From: JBBATK01 sp040398805
Lineage (GTDB): Bacteria > Bacteroidota > Ignavibacteria > Kapaibacteriales > NICIL-2
Assembly (NCBI GenBank): GCA_040398805.1
Contig: JBBATK010000003.1
Location: forward strand, 195,758 to 259,757
DNA length: 64,000 nt
Direction of reading: 5' to 3'
Positions within the stretch are counted from its first letter, which is position 1, and each line of letters starts with the position of its first letter. Below the pieces are notes generated by a model. That model was not told the DNA's origin and searched no databases. It was given only the letters and a program-made list of their open reading frames with translations. The translations under genes and the position numbers were made by a program. Below, piece after piece: positions 1 to 8,324 of the stretch.

Positions 1-1626
1 CGTACTATAATCCAGCTTTGTCGCTCCGTTGTTGAAACGAGCGAAGAATGCGTCGCTGACGCCCCCGAAGTTTCTCTGAGGGGCAAGGATCCTGGTCGTC
101 GGATTGGGCCAGCCTGTGGTTTCCGTGGGGAACAACGGCAAGTTGCTGGACACGGTCTCGCCCGTGATAAAGGCAACGTTATCCAACGACGGAGTCATGC
201 CGATCGCCGTGCAGCGGTCGTTACCGTTGCCGCCATAGTAGGTGGCGTACTCAAGCGTACCGCCCGTCGTGCCGATGCGGGCGACGAAGCCGTCGGTGCC
301 GCCCTGGCTGGTCTTATACAGGACGCTGGACGTCGTGGGCATGTTGTTCGACGTCGTGACGCCGCAAATGAGTACTTGGTTTGTTGCGCTCACACCAAGC
401 GAGTATGCACGATCATCGCCATTGGCACCGCCGAAATAGGTGGAGTACTTCATGTCCGAAAAATTGCTGTTCAGACGAAGGATGAACGCATCGATACTAC
501 CCTGTTGCGTTTGCTTGTACGACCCCGACTTCGTCGGGAAATTCGGTGAGGAAGTTTCGCCGACGACGAAGAAATCATTCGTGCCATCGTTACGCGCAAC
601 GGCTACATCCCACGGTTTGTCGGTGGATGACCCGCCGATATATGCGGCGGCAAGCATTTTCGAAAGCTTGCCGTCGAACTTCGCAACGAAGACATCCTCC
701 GCGCCAGAGCCCGGCGATACATATGCACCGGTTGATTTGGGGAAATTCGATGAGCTGGTAAAACCGACGACGACCAACTCACCGGTGGTCGCTAGTCTGG
801 TGGATGACGTGATCTCGTCGGCATCATCCCCACCAAGGAACGTGGCATAGACGATGGGGTCGATGACCAGGGCTTTGGTGCGGTCGTACTCGGAAACGGC
901 GAACCGCACGGTGGACCCGTCCACGATGAATGAGCAAGGAACCTGGCGGCGAACTCCTTGAACCTCTTGGTACGCGAACAGCGATCCGTTGCGCACATCA
1001 CCGCACGTGGTCTTGATGACAAGCTCGCCAAGGGAATTCGTCGAGACCGATTGGGCGCCGTCGATGGTCAACGAGATGGCATCGGGAGATGCATTCGGAG
1101 CAACGACGAAATTGTATTGCGGAGCCCTGTTCACGGTCGTGATATACGCATCGACACCCGGATAGATGTCCTTCATCGTCACCGCGCTGAAGTGCGGTAC
1201 GTCGCGCACCCATGCGGATTCATCACGTCCAAGAAGGTACGAGTACCGACCCTCCAATTCGCCCTGAGGCTGGAACGATTGCGCCGCAGCACCGTTGAAT
1301 CGCACGGCGAACGCGTGATGGGGAACGACCATCTCAGGCACCATCTCAGTGGTCAGGCTTCGGAACTTCGACGGAGATGAAATCATGCGGCCCGTGGGCG
1401 TCGCTTCACCGCGCACATCGAAGACAAGGCCTGTGCTTGTCACCCACGTGGATAGGTTGCCGTTCTTCGTGACATACGAGAACTCACGTCCCCATTGTCC
1501 GTTGTTTTGAATGAAACCACTGCTCTTCAGCATATCCGAAACCTGCGCGTTCATGAGCCCGACGGCACAGAACATGGCAAAGAGTATCGGAAGGTGGCTC
1601 CGCAAGAAACGTGTGGGGTATTTCAT
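1..1626 (-). CDS. Secreted SBBP-repeat (beta-propeller) protein, C-terminal part outside the window
   Basis: The reading frame is open from an ATG at 1626 to the left edge (542 codons), so the C-terminus is missing. It starts with a basic n-region and a hydrophobic signal peptide (about residues 1-27, ending LMNAQ). Next comes a globular N-terminal region with the 'FIQNNGQW' motif that commonly precedes SBBP propellers. From about residue 270 there are repeats of the type YATFLGG-DDADE, YSTYFGG-NGDDR and YATYYGG-NGNDR, each followed by 'VVGFTSSSNFP'-like strands; these are typical SBBP repeats. It resembles the N-terminal third of the 1,420-residue protein at 31946-36208, so it is probably a T9SS-exported surface protein, but the sorting domain would lie outside the window. 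It sits at the end of a minus-strand run, 335 bases from the TPR gene. Confidence 0.85.
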   Translation of the reverse strand, partial: MKYPTRFLRSHLPILFAMFCAVGLMNAQVSDMLKSSGFIQNNGQWGREFSYVTKNGNLSTWVTSTGLVFDVRGEATPTGRMISSPSKFRSLTTEMVPEMVVPHHAFAVRFNGAAAQSFQPQGELEGRYSYLLGRDESAWVRDVPHFSAVTMKDIYPGVDAYITTVNRAPQYNFVVAPNASPDAISLTIDGAQSVSTNSLGELVIKTTCGDVRNGSLFAYQEVQGVRRQVPCSFIVDGSTVRFAVSEYDRTKALVIDPIVYATFLGGDDADEITSSTRLATTGELVVVGFTSSSNFPKSTGAYVSPGSGAEDVFVAKFDGKLSKMLAAAYIGGSSTDKPWDVAVARNDGTNDFFVVGETSSPNFPTKSGSYKQTQQGSIDAFILRLNSNFSDMKYSTYFGGANGDDRAYSLGVSATNQVLICGVTTSNNMPTTSSVLYKTSQGGTDGFVARIGTTGGTLEYATYYGGNGNDRCTAIGMTPSLDNVAFITGETVSSNLPLFPTETTGWPNPTTRILAPQRNFGGVSDAFFARFNNGATKLDYST

Positions 1627-1961
1627 TGTGTTTATAACGATAGAAATGGAAAATGCATCTTCTTGGTGTTACGCTACGTCCCCGATAGAACCGGTCTCTC
1701 CTCTATGCACGCCACGAACATTCGGCCTAGTGGATCATGGTCGCTGAGCGCACACCGCCTGAGCACGTCGGTAGACGAACGCATTGAGCGGTTCGTGCAT
1801 AGGGAAACTACCGAACTCGAAGAAGCTGTCCGCTTAAAAATTGTTCATTGATACGTGAGCGATTGACGGACGCGACACGTTGACGAACATGACATGAAGG
1901 GCGCCGAGGATGGGCACCGATGGTCACACAAGGAAACGACACTTCATGGGCGGACATTGTT
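1627..1961. other. Intergenic region between SBBP protein and TPR protein
   Basis: No convincing gene in 335 bases. The small open frames here lack coding character and run antisense. The region must hold the promoter of the SBBP gene (minus strand), but no clear TAnnTTTG element and no terminator hairpin with a U-run was found. Confidence 0.5.
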
Positions 1962-3425
1962 TCACCGAGGTGAGATGTTCCGGCTTATTCCTTGAAGCGT
2001 CAAGAGAACCGTATCGACGGTTTGTTGTGGAAGGACGGACCGAAGGTAAGAGGTGATGCTATCCTTCTTCGTGGGGTCGAGTCCGTAGGCTTTCATCAAG
2101 TACATGGCAGACTCCTCCATATCGCGAAGAAGCGCGTACGTGCGGGCGATGGCCACATATGCGTCGATCCAAAGGGGAGCGCACCGCATGGAGTTGCGAT
2201 ACGCGTCCAGGGCCTCGAGCGTGCGGGCGGAATCCAAAAGCGCACTGCCATAATCGAACCAGCATTCGGCATCGGTGTCTCGGAGTTCCAAGGCGGTGCG
2301 GAAACTCAAAAGGGCTTCGCTCCGACGTCCGCAGTGCACAAGGGCATCGGCTTTTGCATACCAGATGTCGGCTCTGTCGGACTTAAGGGCCAGCGCGGAG
2401 TTGTAATCCTCGAGGGCTTTGGGGAATTTCGACAGCGCATCATAACACGTTCCACGACCGAAATACGACTCCACGTGACGCGGATCGATGAGCAATGCCT
2501 TGGAAAACGCTTCGATGGCGTCGGCGAACTTCCCCGACTCCTCGAGTGCGCTCGCCATGTTATGCCACGTCGATACATCGGCGATGTCGTACCGAAGCGA
2601 TTCCCTGTAGCTGTCCACCGCATCCGTCATCTTGCCAAGCTGAACGAGCGTGTTCCCGCGATTGTACCAGGCAGTGGCGAAGTCGCTCTTGATGGCAAGC
2701 GTCATGTCGTAGCTCTCTAGCGCGTCGGTATGCCTGCCCATTCTCCCGAGCACGACCGACCGGTTGAACCACGCATTATGGTCATACGGATCCCGGTCGA
2801 TGCACCGGTCGTACGCCTTCAGCGCCGGACCATACTCCTTCGTCGCATCATAACAATACCCGAGTTCGAACAGGGCCTCTTTGCCGAGTCGCTCAGACTC
2901 GGAAACGTACTCGAACAACGAAATGGCTTCTTTGTACCAGCCTCGGTGCTCGCACATCACCGCCTTATTGAACACGGCATCCTCGTTGCCGGGGTCGAGC
3001 TCCAGTGCCTGATCGAAGGCCTGAACCGCCTCGTCCACCCGTCCGGCCTGATCCAACGACATGGCGTAATTGACGAGAATATCCGGATCCAGGGGATGAA
3101 GCGAAAGCGCTTTGCGATAACAATCCAGAGCATCGTCTATGCGACGTAATCCCGCCAAGGCGATCCCCTTTTTCTGCCATGCGTCGTGACTGTACGGCAG
3201 AGCCTCCACGAGCATCATCGCGAAAGCAAGCGCATCATCGTACTTGTTGGTATCCAGGCAGTATTGAACGATGGTCTCGAGCGCTTCGTTGCTCAGGGCA
3301 TGACGTACCTCGTCCAGCCTCCCTCGACGAATGGCTTCCCGGTACTTGCGCACGGACTCATCCAGGTCCCGAGAATTTCCCTTCAGGCCTTCATTCATAT
3401 CGTCGCTGTCGTCGAACATGCTCAT
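1962..3425 (-). CDS. TPR-repeat protein
   Basis: 487 residues built almost entirely of tetratricopeptide repeats, about a dozen from roughly residue 35 to 460. The usual 34-residue period is visible, for example 'A-W--KGIAL-GL-R-DDAL-CYRKAL-L-P-DP' and 'W-NMA-ALEESGKF-DAIEAFSKALLIDP'. No signal peptide or membrane segment is evident, so it is probably a cytoplasmic scaffold for protein-protein contacts; partners cannot be read from the sequence. An upstream ATG at 3497 would add 24 residues of non-TPR sequence. The ATG at 3425 was chosen because the acidic N-terminal stretch typical of such proteins begins there. Function beyond TPR scaffold is unknown. Confidence 0.85.
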   Translation of the reverse strand: MSMFDDSDDMNEGLKGNSRDLDESVRKYREAIRRGRLDEVRHALSNEALETIVQYCLDTNKYDDALAFAMMLVEALPYSHDAWQKKGIALAGLRRIDDALDCYRKALSLHPLDPDILVNYAMSLDQAGRVDEAVQAFDQALELDPGNEDAVFNKAVMCEHRGWYKEAISLFEYVSESERLGKEALFELGYCYDATKEYGPALKAYDRCIDRDPYDHNAWFNRSVVLGRMGRHTDALESYDMTLAIKSDFATAWYNRGNTLVQLGKMTDAVDSYRESLRYDIADVSTWHNMASALEESGKFADAIEAFSKALLIDPRHVESYFGRGTCYDALSKFPKALEDYNSALALKSDRADIWYAKADALVHCGRRSEALLSFRTALELRDTDAECWFDYGSALLDSARTLEALDAYRNSMRCAPLWIDAYVAIARTYALLRDMEESAMYLMKAYGLDPTKKDSITSYLRSVLPQQTVDTVLLTLQGISRNISPR

Positions 3426-3812
3426 GGATATCACCGTAAAAATTCGTCGGGCGTTGCCGTCCGGCTGTAGCGCATAAACGCTCATCATTCGAGGCACTAC
3501 CCTTCCGAATCGACCCTTTGACTCGATCGCCGGTTACGATGACGGAGTGGTTGTGCAAGGAGAATATAGTTCCAAAGCATACTCACGGAAATACGTAGAG
3601 ATACGTATTCCTCATCTTTTTTTCTTCGCGGAAACACTGGAAGTGAAGACCTTCCGCACCGACCGACATGCTCGGACTTTCGGTTCCCTGTTCGTTTCTC
3701 ATCCTCGCTCCATGCGCCCGGTCCGTAACGAGCCATCCACGAAGTGCGACATCCATCCATGCATTCGAGCTTCAACAGCAAGACGGACAGATAGGCGCTC
3801 ATCGACGTCACC
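3426..3812. other. Intergenic region downstream of the DUF1566-type lipoprotein
   Basis: About 390 bases between two minus-strand genes. Open frames here are short and unlike known proteins. The right half is the 3' flank of the lipoprotein gene and the left half presumably carries the TPR gene promoter. No strong hairpin with a T-tract and no perfect -7 element was found. Confidence 0.4.
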
Positions 3813-4286
3813 TCAGAACCGCCTGACGGCACGGACTCGATAGGCCACTGCCTTACTCGCATGGTTGGCTCCACCGTTGACGAACGATACATACCACGCA
3901 TCGAACTTGTCATACTCCCTGCTGGTCCAATACACGTGCGGACCCAAGGTATCCCCCACCGTTTTCAAAGCAGGATTCAGAACAGACAGACCGTCGTACA
4001 CCTCTCGCAGGTCACTGACATCCGGTACGACCCAATCGTTGTGCCCACCAGCGGTGAAGTTCTTACAAATATCCCCGGCCCTCGTCCAACCCGCACCCGA
4101 GCTCAAGGAATTCAACGAGATGATCAATCCATGCTGAACTCCCGATCCATCCATCGAAACGCTCACGACCAGTCCGCCGCCATACACCTCCCCTACCTGA
4201 TGCGCAGTGGTCGGAGCAGTCGTCTGCGAGCACGACATCATGACGACGAGTACCGCGGCAACCAAGACAATGATGGGGAATTTCAT
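3813..4286 (-). CDS. DUF1566 (Lcl C-terminal)-type lipoprotein
   Basis: 157 residues from the ATG at 4286, which directly precedes a short signal peptide (MKFPIIVLVAAVLVVMMSC) with a lipobox cysteine at about residue 19. The mature part matches the pattern of the DUF1566/Lcl family: 'GGHNDWVVPDVSDLREVY' near the middle, 'YWTSREYD' and a C-terminal 'YRVRAVRRF', as in proteins with 'W-LP---EL--ly' and 'yWSst' motifs. The protein is short for the family and probably sits on the outer membrane. Its role is unknown. It is separated from neighbours on both sides by more than 270 bases and so is likely monocistronic. Confidence 0.7.
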   Translation of the reverse strand: MKFPIIVLVAAVLVVMMSCSQTTAPTTAHQVGEVYGGGLVVSVSMDGSGVQHGLIISLNSLSSGAGWTRAGDICKNFTAGGHNDWVVPDVSDLREVYDGLSVLNPALKTVGDTLGPHVYWTSREYDKFDAWYVSFVNGGANHASKAVAYRVRAVRRF

Positions 4287-4521
4287 GAGTAGATGATGTG
4301 ATGACATACTGGTGCGAACGCAGACGCGTCAGGTTTTCCGAGAACCACCGGCGGATGATTTCCCGGCCGTCTACCTGCCGCGGGGCGCAGCAACATACCA
4401 AAGGGAACAATGAAGAACCAACGAATAACGACCAAGCGCCTCACGTCTCTGGAGAGTAACTTTTCCACACCCGACGACCGGTCGCGCCCCAGGCCATTGC
4501 GTCCGTTGTCGTGCATCGGCA

Positions 4522-4550
4522 CGATTCACGGCATCCGCGATTCACGGCAT
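4522..4550. repeat. Two 13-bp direct repeats, 16-bp period
   Basis: CGATTCACGGCAT occurs at 4522-4534 and again at 4538-4550, separated by CCG. The pair lies in the gene-free stretch 4287-4580 between the lipoprotein start and the tRNA terminator. The rest of that stretch shows only a possible weak -7 element (TATGTTGC, minus strand, near 4390) for the lipoprotein gene. Confidence 0.6.
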
Positions 4551-4580
4551 TCGTCGTCGAACACTGTAGTCTCGATAACG

Positions 4581-4614
4581 AAAAACGCCCGACACATGAG
4601 TGATGTATCGGGCG
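4581..4614 (-). terminator. Rho-independent terminator of tRNA-Thr
   Basis: Read on the minus strand, the arms CGCCCGA and TCGGGCG (plus-strand 4586-4592 and 4608-4614) extend through an inner ATGT/ACAT pairing after one mismatch, and are followed by five Ts. It begins 7 bases after the tRNA 3' end. Confidence 0.85.
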
Positions 4615-4620
4615 TTCATG

Positions 4621-4693
4621 AGCCACTTGTCGGACTCGAACCAACGACCTGCTGATTACAAATCAGCTGCTCTACCAGCTGAGCTAAAGTGGC
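4621..4693 (-). tRNA. tRNA-Thr (anticodon TGT)
   Basis: A 73-nt cloverleaf on the minus strand. The acceptor stem is GCCACTT/AAGTGGC with discriminator T. The D-arm is GCTC-AGCTGGTA-GAGC, the anticodon stem GCTGA/TCAGC with loop TTTGTAA (anticodon TGT), and the T-arm GTTGG-TTCGAGT-CCGAC. The 3' CCA is not encoded. It has its own promoter 21 bases upstream and a terminator 7 bases downstream, so it is an independent unit that follows gmhA in the same orientation. Confidence 0.97.
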
Positions 4694-4713
4694 GGCTCCG
4701 CTGAAGCGGAAGG

Positions 4714-4744
4714 CAAAAATACTTGCGCAGGGATTGTCGGCAAA
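4714..4744 (-). promoter_or_regulatory. Consensus Bacteroidota promoter for tRNA-Thr
   Basis: On the minus strand TTTG (4744-4741) is followed by exactly 19 bases and then TATTTTTG (4721-4714). This is a perfect match to the TTTG-N19-TAnnTTTG promoter of Bacteroidota primary sigma factors. Transcription should start about 6 bases downstream, some 14 bases before the tRNA. Confidence 0.85.
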
Positions 4745-4816
4745 ATCGACGGCAAAAAAACCGTGTGTATGCCAACGCCTCCGGCATTCGCTGTGTATCC
4801 ACTGCCTATCTCCCCA

Positions 4817-5416
4817 TCACTGTTCACCGAACAGTTCGGGGAACAGGAACTCCTCGATCATTTCACACCAGATATGTCCGATCATGATATGGCATTCCTG
4901 GATGTGTGCGGTAATGGTGGTCGGCACGACGACCGAGGCGTCGCAGTGCGAGAGGAGCGTTCCTCCGGTACCGCCCAAAAGGCCGACCACGGACATGCCC
5001 TGGATACGTGCTTGCTCGACGGCTCGTACCACGTTCTTCGACGTTCCGCTCGTACTGATAGCTATCAACACGTCGCCGGGCTGACCAAACGCTTCGACTG
5101 CGCGAGCGAACACGTTCTCGTATCCATAATCGTTTCCGCCGGCTGTCATCAGCGACGGGTCCACGCTGAGCGACATCGCGGGAAGGGCCCGCCGTTCAAC
5201 ACCTCCGCGGAACCGGATCACGAGCTCGGCGGCGATATGCTGCGCATCGGCGGCGGAACCGCCATTGCCACAGAACAGAAGCTTCTTTCCTGATCCGAGA
5301 GCCGCGCACAGGATGGTACCGGCGGACTCTATCTGCGGCACGCACTGTTGTCGGACAAGCGTTTTCACCTGAAGGGAACGCTCAATCACTCCCGATATTC
5401 GTTCTTGAGTCAGCAT
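4817..5416 (-). CDS. gmhA: Phosphoheptose isomerase (SIS domain)
   Basis: 199 residues, the usual GmhA length. It converts sedoheptulose 7-phosphate to D-glycero-D-manno-heptose 7-phosphate, the first step of the LPS-core heptose pathway, in the cytoplasm. Visible features are the SIS-domain phosphate loop 'GNGGSAADAQH' (residues 50-60), a second loop 'ISTSGTSKNV', and the C-terminal 'QECHIMIGHIWCEMIEE', whose Gln and second His correspond to the conserved Gln172/His180 of E. coli GmhA. The SIS protein DiaA is an alternative, but the Gln/His pair favours GmhA. A heptosyltransferase-like GT9 at 61064 is consistent with heptose use. It is transcribed away from rimM. Confidence 0.88.
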   Translation of the reverse strand: MLTQERISGVIERSLQVKTLVRQQCVPQIESAGTILCAALGSGKKLLFCGNGGSAADAQHIAAELVIRFRGGVERRALPAMSLSVDPSLMTAGGNDYGYENVFARAVEAFGQPGDVLIAISTSGTSKNVVRAVEQARIQGMSVVGLLGGTGGTLLSHCDASVVVPTTITAHIQECHIMIGHIWCEMIEEFLFPELFGEQ

Positions 5417-5441
5417 GGAAACAAGGATAAAGTGAATGCGA

Positions 5442-5449
5442 CAAACTTA
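5442..5449 (-). promoter_or_regulatory. -7 element for gmhA
   Basis: TAAGTTTG on the minus strand, a perfect TAnnTTTG, ends 26 bases before the gmhA ATG at 5416. No good -33 TTTG is found at the expected distance. It lies within 20 bases of the opposing rimM -7 element, so the two divergent promoters are nearly face to face. Confidence 0.6.
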
Positions 5450-5465
5450 GAAAATCCCTGCCCTC

Positions 5466-5473
5466 TATCTTTG
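5466..5473 (+). promoter_or_regulatory. -7 element for rimM
   Basis: TATCTTTG, a perfect TAnnTTTG, lies 22 bases upstream of the rimM ATG, giving a short leader of roughly 15 bases. The -33 element is weak. Confidence 0.6.
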
Positions 5474-5495
5474 TACAACTTTCTTCAAGGACTCC

Positions 5496-6062
5496 ATGCC
5501 GTTAACATATCTCGGAACCATCTCGAAACCGCACGGTATCCACGGCGAATGTTTCCTCAGTGATATCGATCTGGTTCCGCGTATCGCTCCCGGCACACGT
5601 GTCCACTTGGGCTACAGTCCGCAGTTCGGAACCGCAGCCGTTCTTGACAAGATCCAGCCGTATCGCAACGGCGCTCTTATCCGTGTTCGCGGTGTGGACA
5701 CGGTGAACAAGGCCGAGGAACTCCGGGAATTAGGGGTGTTCGTCGATAAATCGGCGCTCGATGGCGACGAACGCGAATTGCTCAGCAGTTCGTTGCAGGG
5801 CGCATTGGTGGTCATCGATGCCACCGGAGAAGCTGTCGGCCATGTTCGTGAGGTATGGTCGGCCCCCGCGCATCGCACCCTTGTCATCGACCACGCCAAA
5901 GGTCATGAGATACTCATCCCGATGGTTCCCAGCATTGTCGTCCGCGTCAGCAGTCAACCGCACGAGGTACGCATATCTCCGCCGGAGGGTTTGCTCGACA
6001 TGAACGCGCAGAGCGATGCGCATGATGAAGACCGTGGCGAAGAATCCGATGCGAATGAATGA
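5496..6062 (+). CDS. rimM: Ribosome maturation factor RimM
   Basis: 188 residues. RimM binds ribosomal protein S19 and assists 16S rRNA processing and 30S assembly. The N-terminal beta-barrel starts with the hallmark 'YLGTISKPHGIHGECFL' (about residues 5-21). The C-terminal PRC-barrel follows from about residue 100 ('LVVIDATGEAVGHVREVW' ... 'ILIPMVPSIVVRV' ... 'ISPPEGLLDM'). The acidic tail after residue 172 is poorly conserved. RimM usually sits next to rpsP, trmD and rplS; none of these is adjacent here, the neighbours being gmhA and tsaB. The start is supported by the promoter 22 bases upstream. Confidence 0.95.
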   Translation: MPLTYLGTISKPHGIHGECFLSDIDLVPRIAPGTRVHLGYSPQFGTAAVLDKIQPYRNGALIRVRGVDTVNKAEELRELGVFVDKSALDGDERELLSSSLQGALVVIDATGEAVGHVREVWSAPAHRTLVIDHAKGHEILIPMVPSIVVRVSSQPHEVRISPPEGLLDMNAQSDAHDEDRGEESDANE

Positions 6063-6122
6063 GAGAGTCCTGAAATCACTTCGGCTGTTCGTCGCCTTCG
6101 AACGAGCCGACACCATTTGCCT

Positions 6123-6815
6123 ATGACGCCGACGCACCGACCATCCTCACCGACCGAAACGACGCACCGTCGCATGCTGGCCATAGAAACCAGCGGTGCG
6201 GCCTGCAGTGTGGCGTTGGCTGGAGGACCGGACATCATTTCGTCGCACACCCATTACGTTCCGCATGTCCATGACCGTCTGCTGGCCACCATGGTGGAAC
6301 GGATGATGGGAGACCACGAGCTGACGTGGGACGGCGTGGATGCCGTCGCGGTATCGAGTGGTCCCGGTTCGTTCACGGGCCTGCGCATCGGCATTTCGCT
6401 TGCCAAGGCGATCTGCATGAGTGGCCGACCGAAGCTTGTGGGCGTCCCGACGCTTCCGGCACTCGCGGCGGAAGCGGCGACCCGACACGTGTCGGACGAT
6501 GTCACGCGCATCGTTGTCGCTTACCCCTCTCAGCGGGGGCAGCTGTACGCGCAGATCTTTGATAGGCACGGCGCGGAGCAGACGGAGGCAGTGCTCATCG
6601 CCTCCGGTGATTTCCACGTGCTGGTGAATGATGGCACATTCGTGTGCAGCACGGCCGCTTTACCCGAGGTTTCTGCGGATCGGATCGCGGTCATTCCCAT
6701 GCGGGCGGACTACCTCGTCCCGCTGGCCTCAAGAATGCTTGAACGAGGTCAGGTGCAGGATAGTGATAGTTTTGTGCCGCTGTACGTTCAAGACTTCGTG
6801 CCGAAGACATCCTAG
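6123..6815 (+). CDS. tsaB: tRNA t6A biosynthesis protein TsaB
   Basis: About 230 residues, ASKHA fold. TsaB is the inactive paralogue that dimerises with TsaD and, with TsaE and TsaC, makes N6-threonylcarbamoyladenosine at position 37 of ANN-decoding tRNAs. Diagnostic stretches are 'MLAIETSGAACSVAL' at the N-terminus and 'VAVSSGPGSFTGLRIGISLAKAI' (about residues 75-100). The frame also begins at a TTG (6117). A third possible start is the ATG at 6174, which begins exactly at 'MLAIETS' and would remove a poorly conserved 17-residue leader. It follows rimM by about 60 bases in the same direction. Confidence 0.92.
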   Translation: MTPTHRPSSPTETTHRRMLAIETSGAACSVALAGGPDIISSHTHYVPHVHDRLLATMVERMMGDHELTWDGVDAVAVSSGPGSFTGLRIGISLAKAICMSGRPKLVGVPTLPALAAEAATRHVSDDVTRIVVAYPSQRGQLYAQIFDRHGAEQTEAVLIASGDFHVLVNDGTFVCSTAALPEVSADRIAVIPMRADYLVPLASRMLERGQVQDSDSFVPLYVQDFVPKTS

Positions 6816-6904
6816 GCGCGCCGTCGTCGTGTCATGCCCCGTGTCCTTGCGGGCCGAGGTGATGCATCGACAGCGGAGACACCCTTTTCTATCTAACGAC
6901 GAAC

Positions 6905-7792
6905 ATGAGCGAAACTCCACGATCGGTCTTGGTGTTCGGCGAACCGGCCACTGTTGCGGAAACGGCGCGACGACTGGAATCGCAGGGCATGCATTTCATC
7001 ATCATCAATTCCACGGATGAGTTCACGGAAGAACTTCTGGCGGACGATCTCATTGTCGAAGCTTTCCAGGAAGTGTTCGATCATGCGGATGATGGCGAGG
7101 ACCACGATGTCAACGAGTATTACGACGAGTTTGCCGAGCATGTGGTTCCGCGCATCGGTGACTTGAGCGATGACTCCCGGTATGATGTGATCATCGACTG
7201 CTCGCTGAAGTCCGCCGCCCAGAAGGCGCTGGTCCTGGCCGAGCTTGCGGAGTTGTATCCCTCCGCCATCATCGTCAGCTCCACGGTCGTGTGCACGGCC
7301 ACGGCGGTCAACGCTCTTCTGCCGCTCGCTTCGCAAGTCATCGGTGCGCCGCTCATGCCGGGATACACGAAGGCATCGACTATAGAAATCGCACCCTCGC
7401 TGCGGACGCGAGAGATCACGCATGGACGTGCACGAAAGCTGTTCGAGGACTTGGGCTTTACCGTGGAATTCGTCGAGGACCGGGTAGCGCTCGTTTTTCC
7501 CCGCATGATCGCGATGCTCATCAACGAGGCCGCCTTCGCCGTCATGGAGAACGTGGCTAAGCCGGCGGATATCGACACGGCGATGAAATTGGGCGTCAAT
7601 TATCCTCAAGGCTTGCTCGAGTGGGCCGATACTATCGGTATAGATATCGTGGTTGCCATACTCGACGCCTTGTATTACGAGTATCGGGAGCCGCGCTATC
7701 GCTGTTGCGCATTGTTGCGACAGTACGTTCGGGCAGGATGGTTGGGAAAACGCACGGGTCGTGGATTCTTTCAGTATCTGCCGAGAAACTGA
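6905..7792 (+). CDS. 3-hydroxyacyl-CoA dehydrogenase-like protein with eroded NAD-binding motif
   Basis: 295 residues. The C-terminal half (about 190-295) matches the C-terminal domain of 3-hydroxyacyl-CoA dehydrogenases: 'RMIAMLINEAAFAVMENVAKP' then 'DIDTAMKLGVNYPQGLLEWAD' and the terminal 'KRTGRGFFQY'. The N-terminal half occupies the place of the Rossmann domain, but the GxGxxG motif is replaced by 'VLVFGEPATVAE', and a very acidic loop (about residues 60-75) follows. The domain still contains an 'IIVSSTVVCTATAV' stretch comparable to the strand before the catalytic region. It may have lost normal NAD use or bind another cofactor. Its stop (TGA, 7790-7792) lies one base before the ATG of the next gene, so the two are translationally coupled. 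Confidence 0.75.
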   Translation: MSETPRSVLVFGEPATVAETARRLESQGMHFIIINSTDEFTEELLADDLIVEAFQEVFDHADDGEDHDVNEYYDEFAEHVVPRIGDLSDDSRYDVIIDCSLKSAAQKALVLAELAELYPSAIIVSSTVVCTATAVNALLPLASQVIGAPLMPGYTKASTIEIAPSLRTREITHGRARKLFEDLGFTVEFVEDRVALVFPRMIAMLINEAAFAVMENVAKPADIDTAMKLGVNYPQGLLEWADTIGIDIVVAILDALYYEYREPRYRCCALLRQYVRAGWLGKRTGRGFFQYLPRN

Positions 7793-7793
7793 T

Positions 7794-8309
7794 ATGAGCA
7801 CGCATCAGCACGTGGTTCATGTGATCATCGATACCGATGCGTTGGAATCGTTCTCCGATAGGAACATGTTCACGCAAACCGCGTTGCCCTCGATGTGCGA
7901 AAAGCTCGGATTCCGATTGCACGTCTTGAAGACAAGCGAACCGGGATACCTGGCGCATGGGTACCCATGGAAATACGGCGCGGCCGTAACCGCATGCCTA
8001 CCGAACGAGTCATGTACGTGCCCCCGCGCAGGGTGCATCCGGGATGCGGTCTTGTCGCAAACGGACACGGAATCGTACCTGATCGCCATCATTGCGGCGG
8101 CCCGGAGCATCTGCCTGGCCACCTACGCCGATCGTATATTTGCTACCGGTTCGGCGCGGAACGCCTGTGAAGAACGGCAGTTTCCGCATCATCCGGTGGC
8201 CCAATGGACGGACGTTGAGCGCGTGATCGCGTCATTGGCCTCGGCGAACCTCATGACACCGAGACGTCAAGCTCGACTGCAACGCATGGATGCACTTAAG
8301 TCCGAATAG
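7794..8309 (+). CDS. Hypothetical Cys-rich protein coupled to the HCDH-like gene
   Basis: 171 residues, not recognised. The ATG at 7794 was chosen because it lies one base after the stop of the preceding gene (TGATATG); the frame extends further upstream only as overlap. It begins 'MSTHQHVVHVIIDTDALESF', has no signal peptide and contains seven cysteines. Four of these cluster in 'ACLPNESCTCPRAGC' (about residues 68-82), which could hold a metal or be a disulfide-prone loop. The C-terminus is basic. It is followed 15 bases later by a histidine kinase, so the three genes are likely cotranscribed. Function unknown. Confidence 0.6.
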   Translation: MSTHQHVVHVIIDTDALESFSDRNMFTQTALPSMCEKLGFRLHVLKTSEPGYLAHGYPWKYGAAVTACLPNESCTCPRAGCIRDAVLSQTDTESYLIAIIAAARSICLATYADRIFATGSARNACEERQFPHHPVAQWTDVERVIASLASANLMTPRRQARLQRMDALKSE

Positions 8310-8324
8310 GAGAGGGATAGTACT

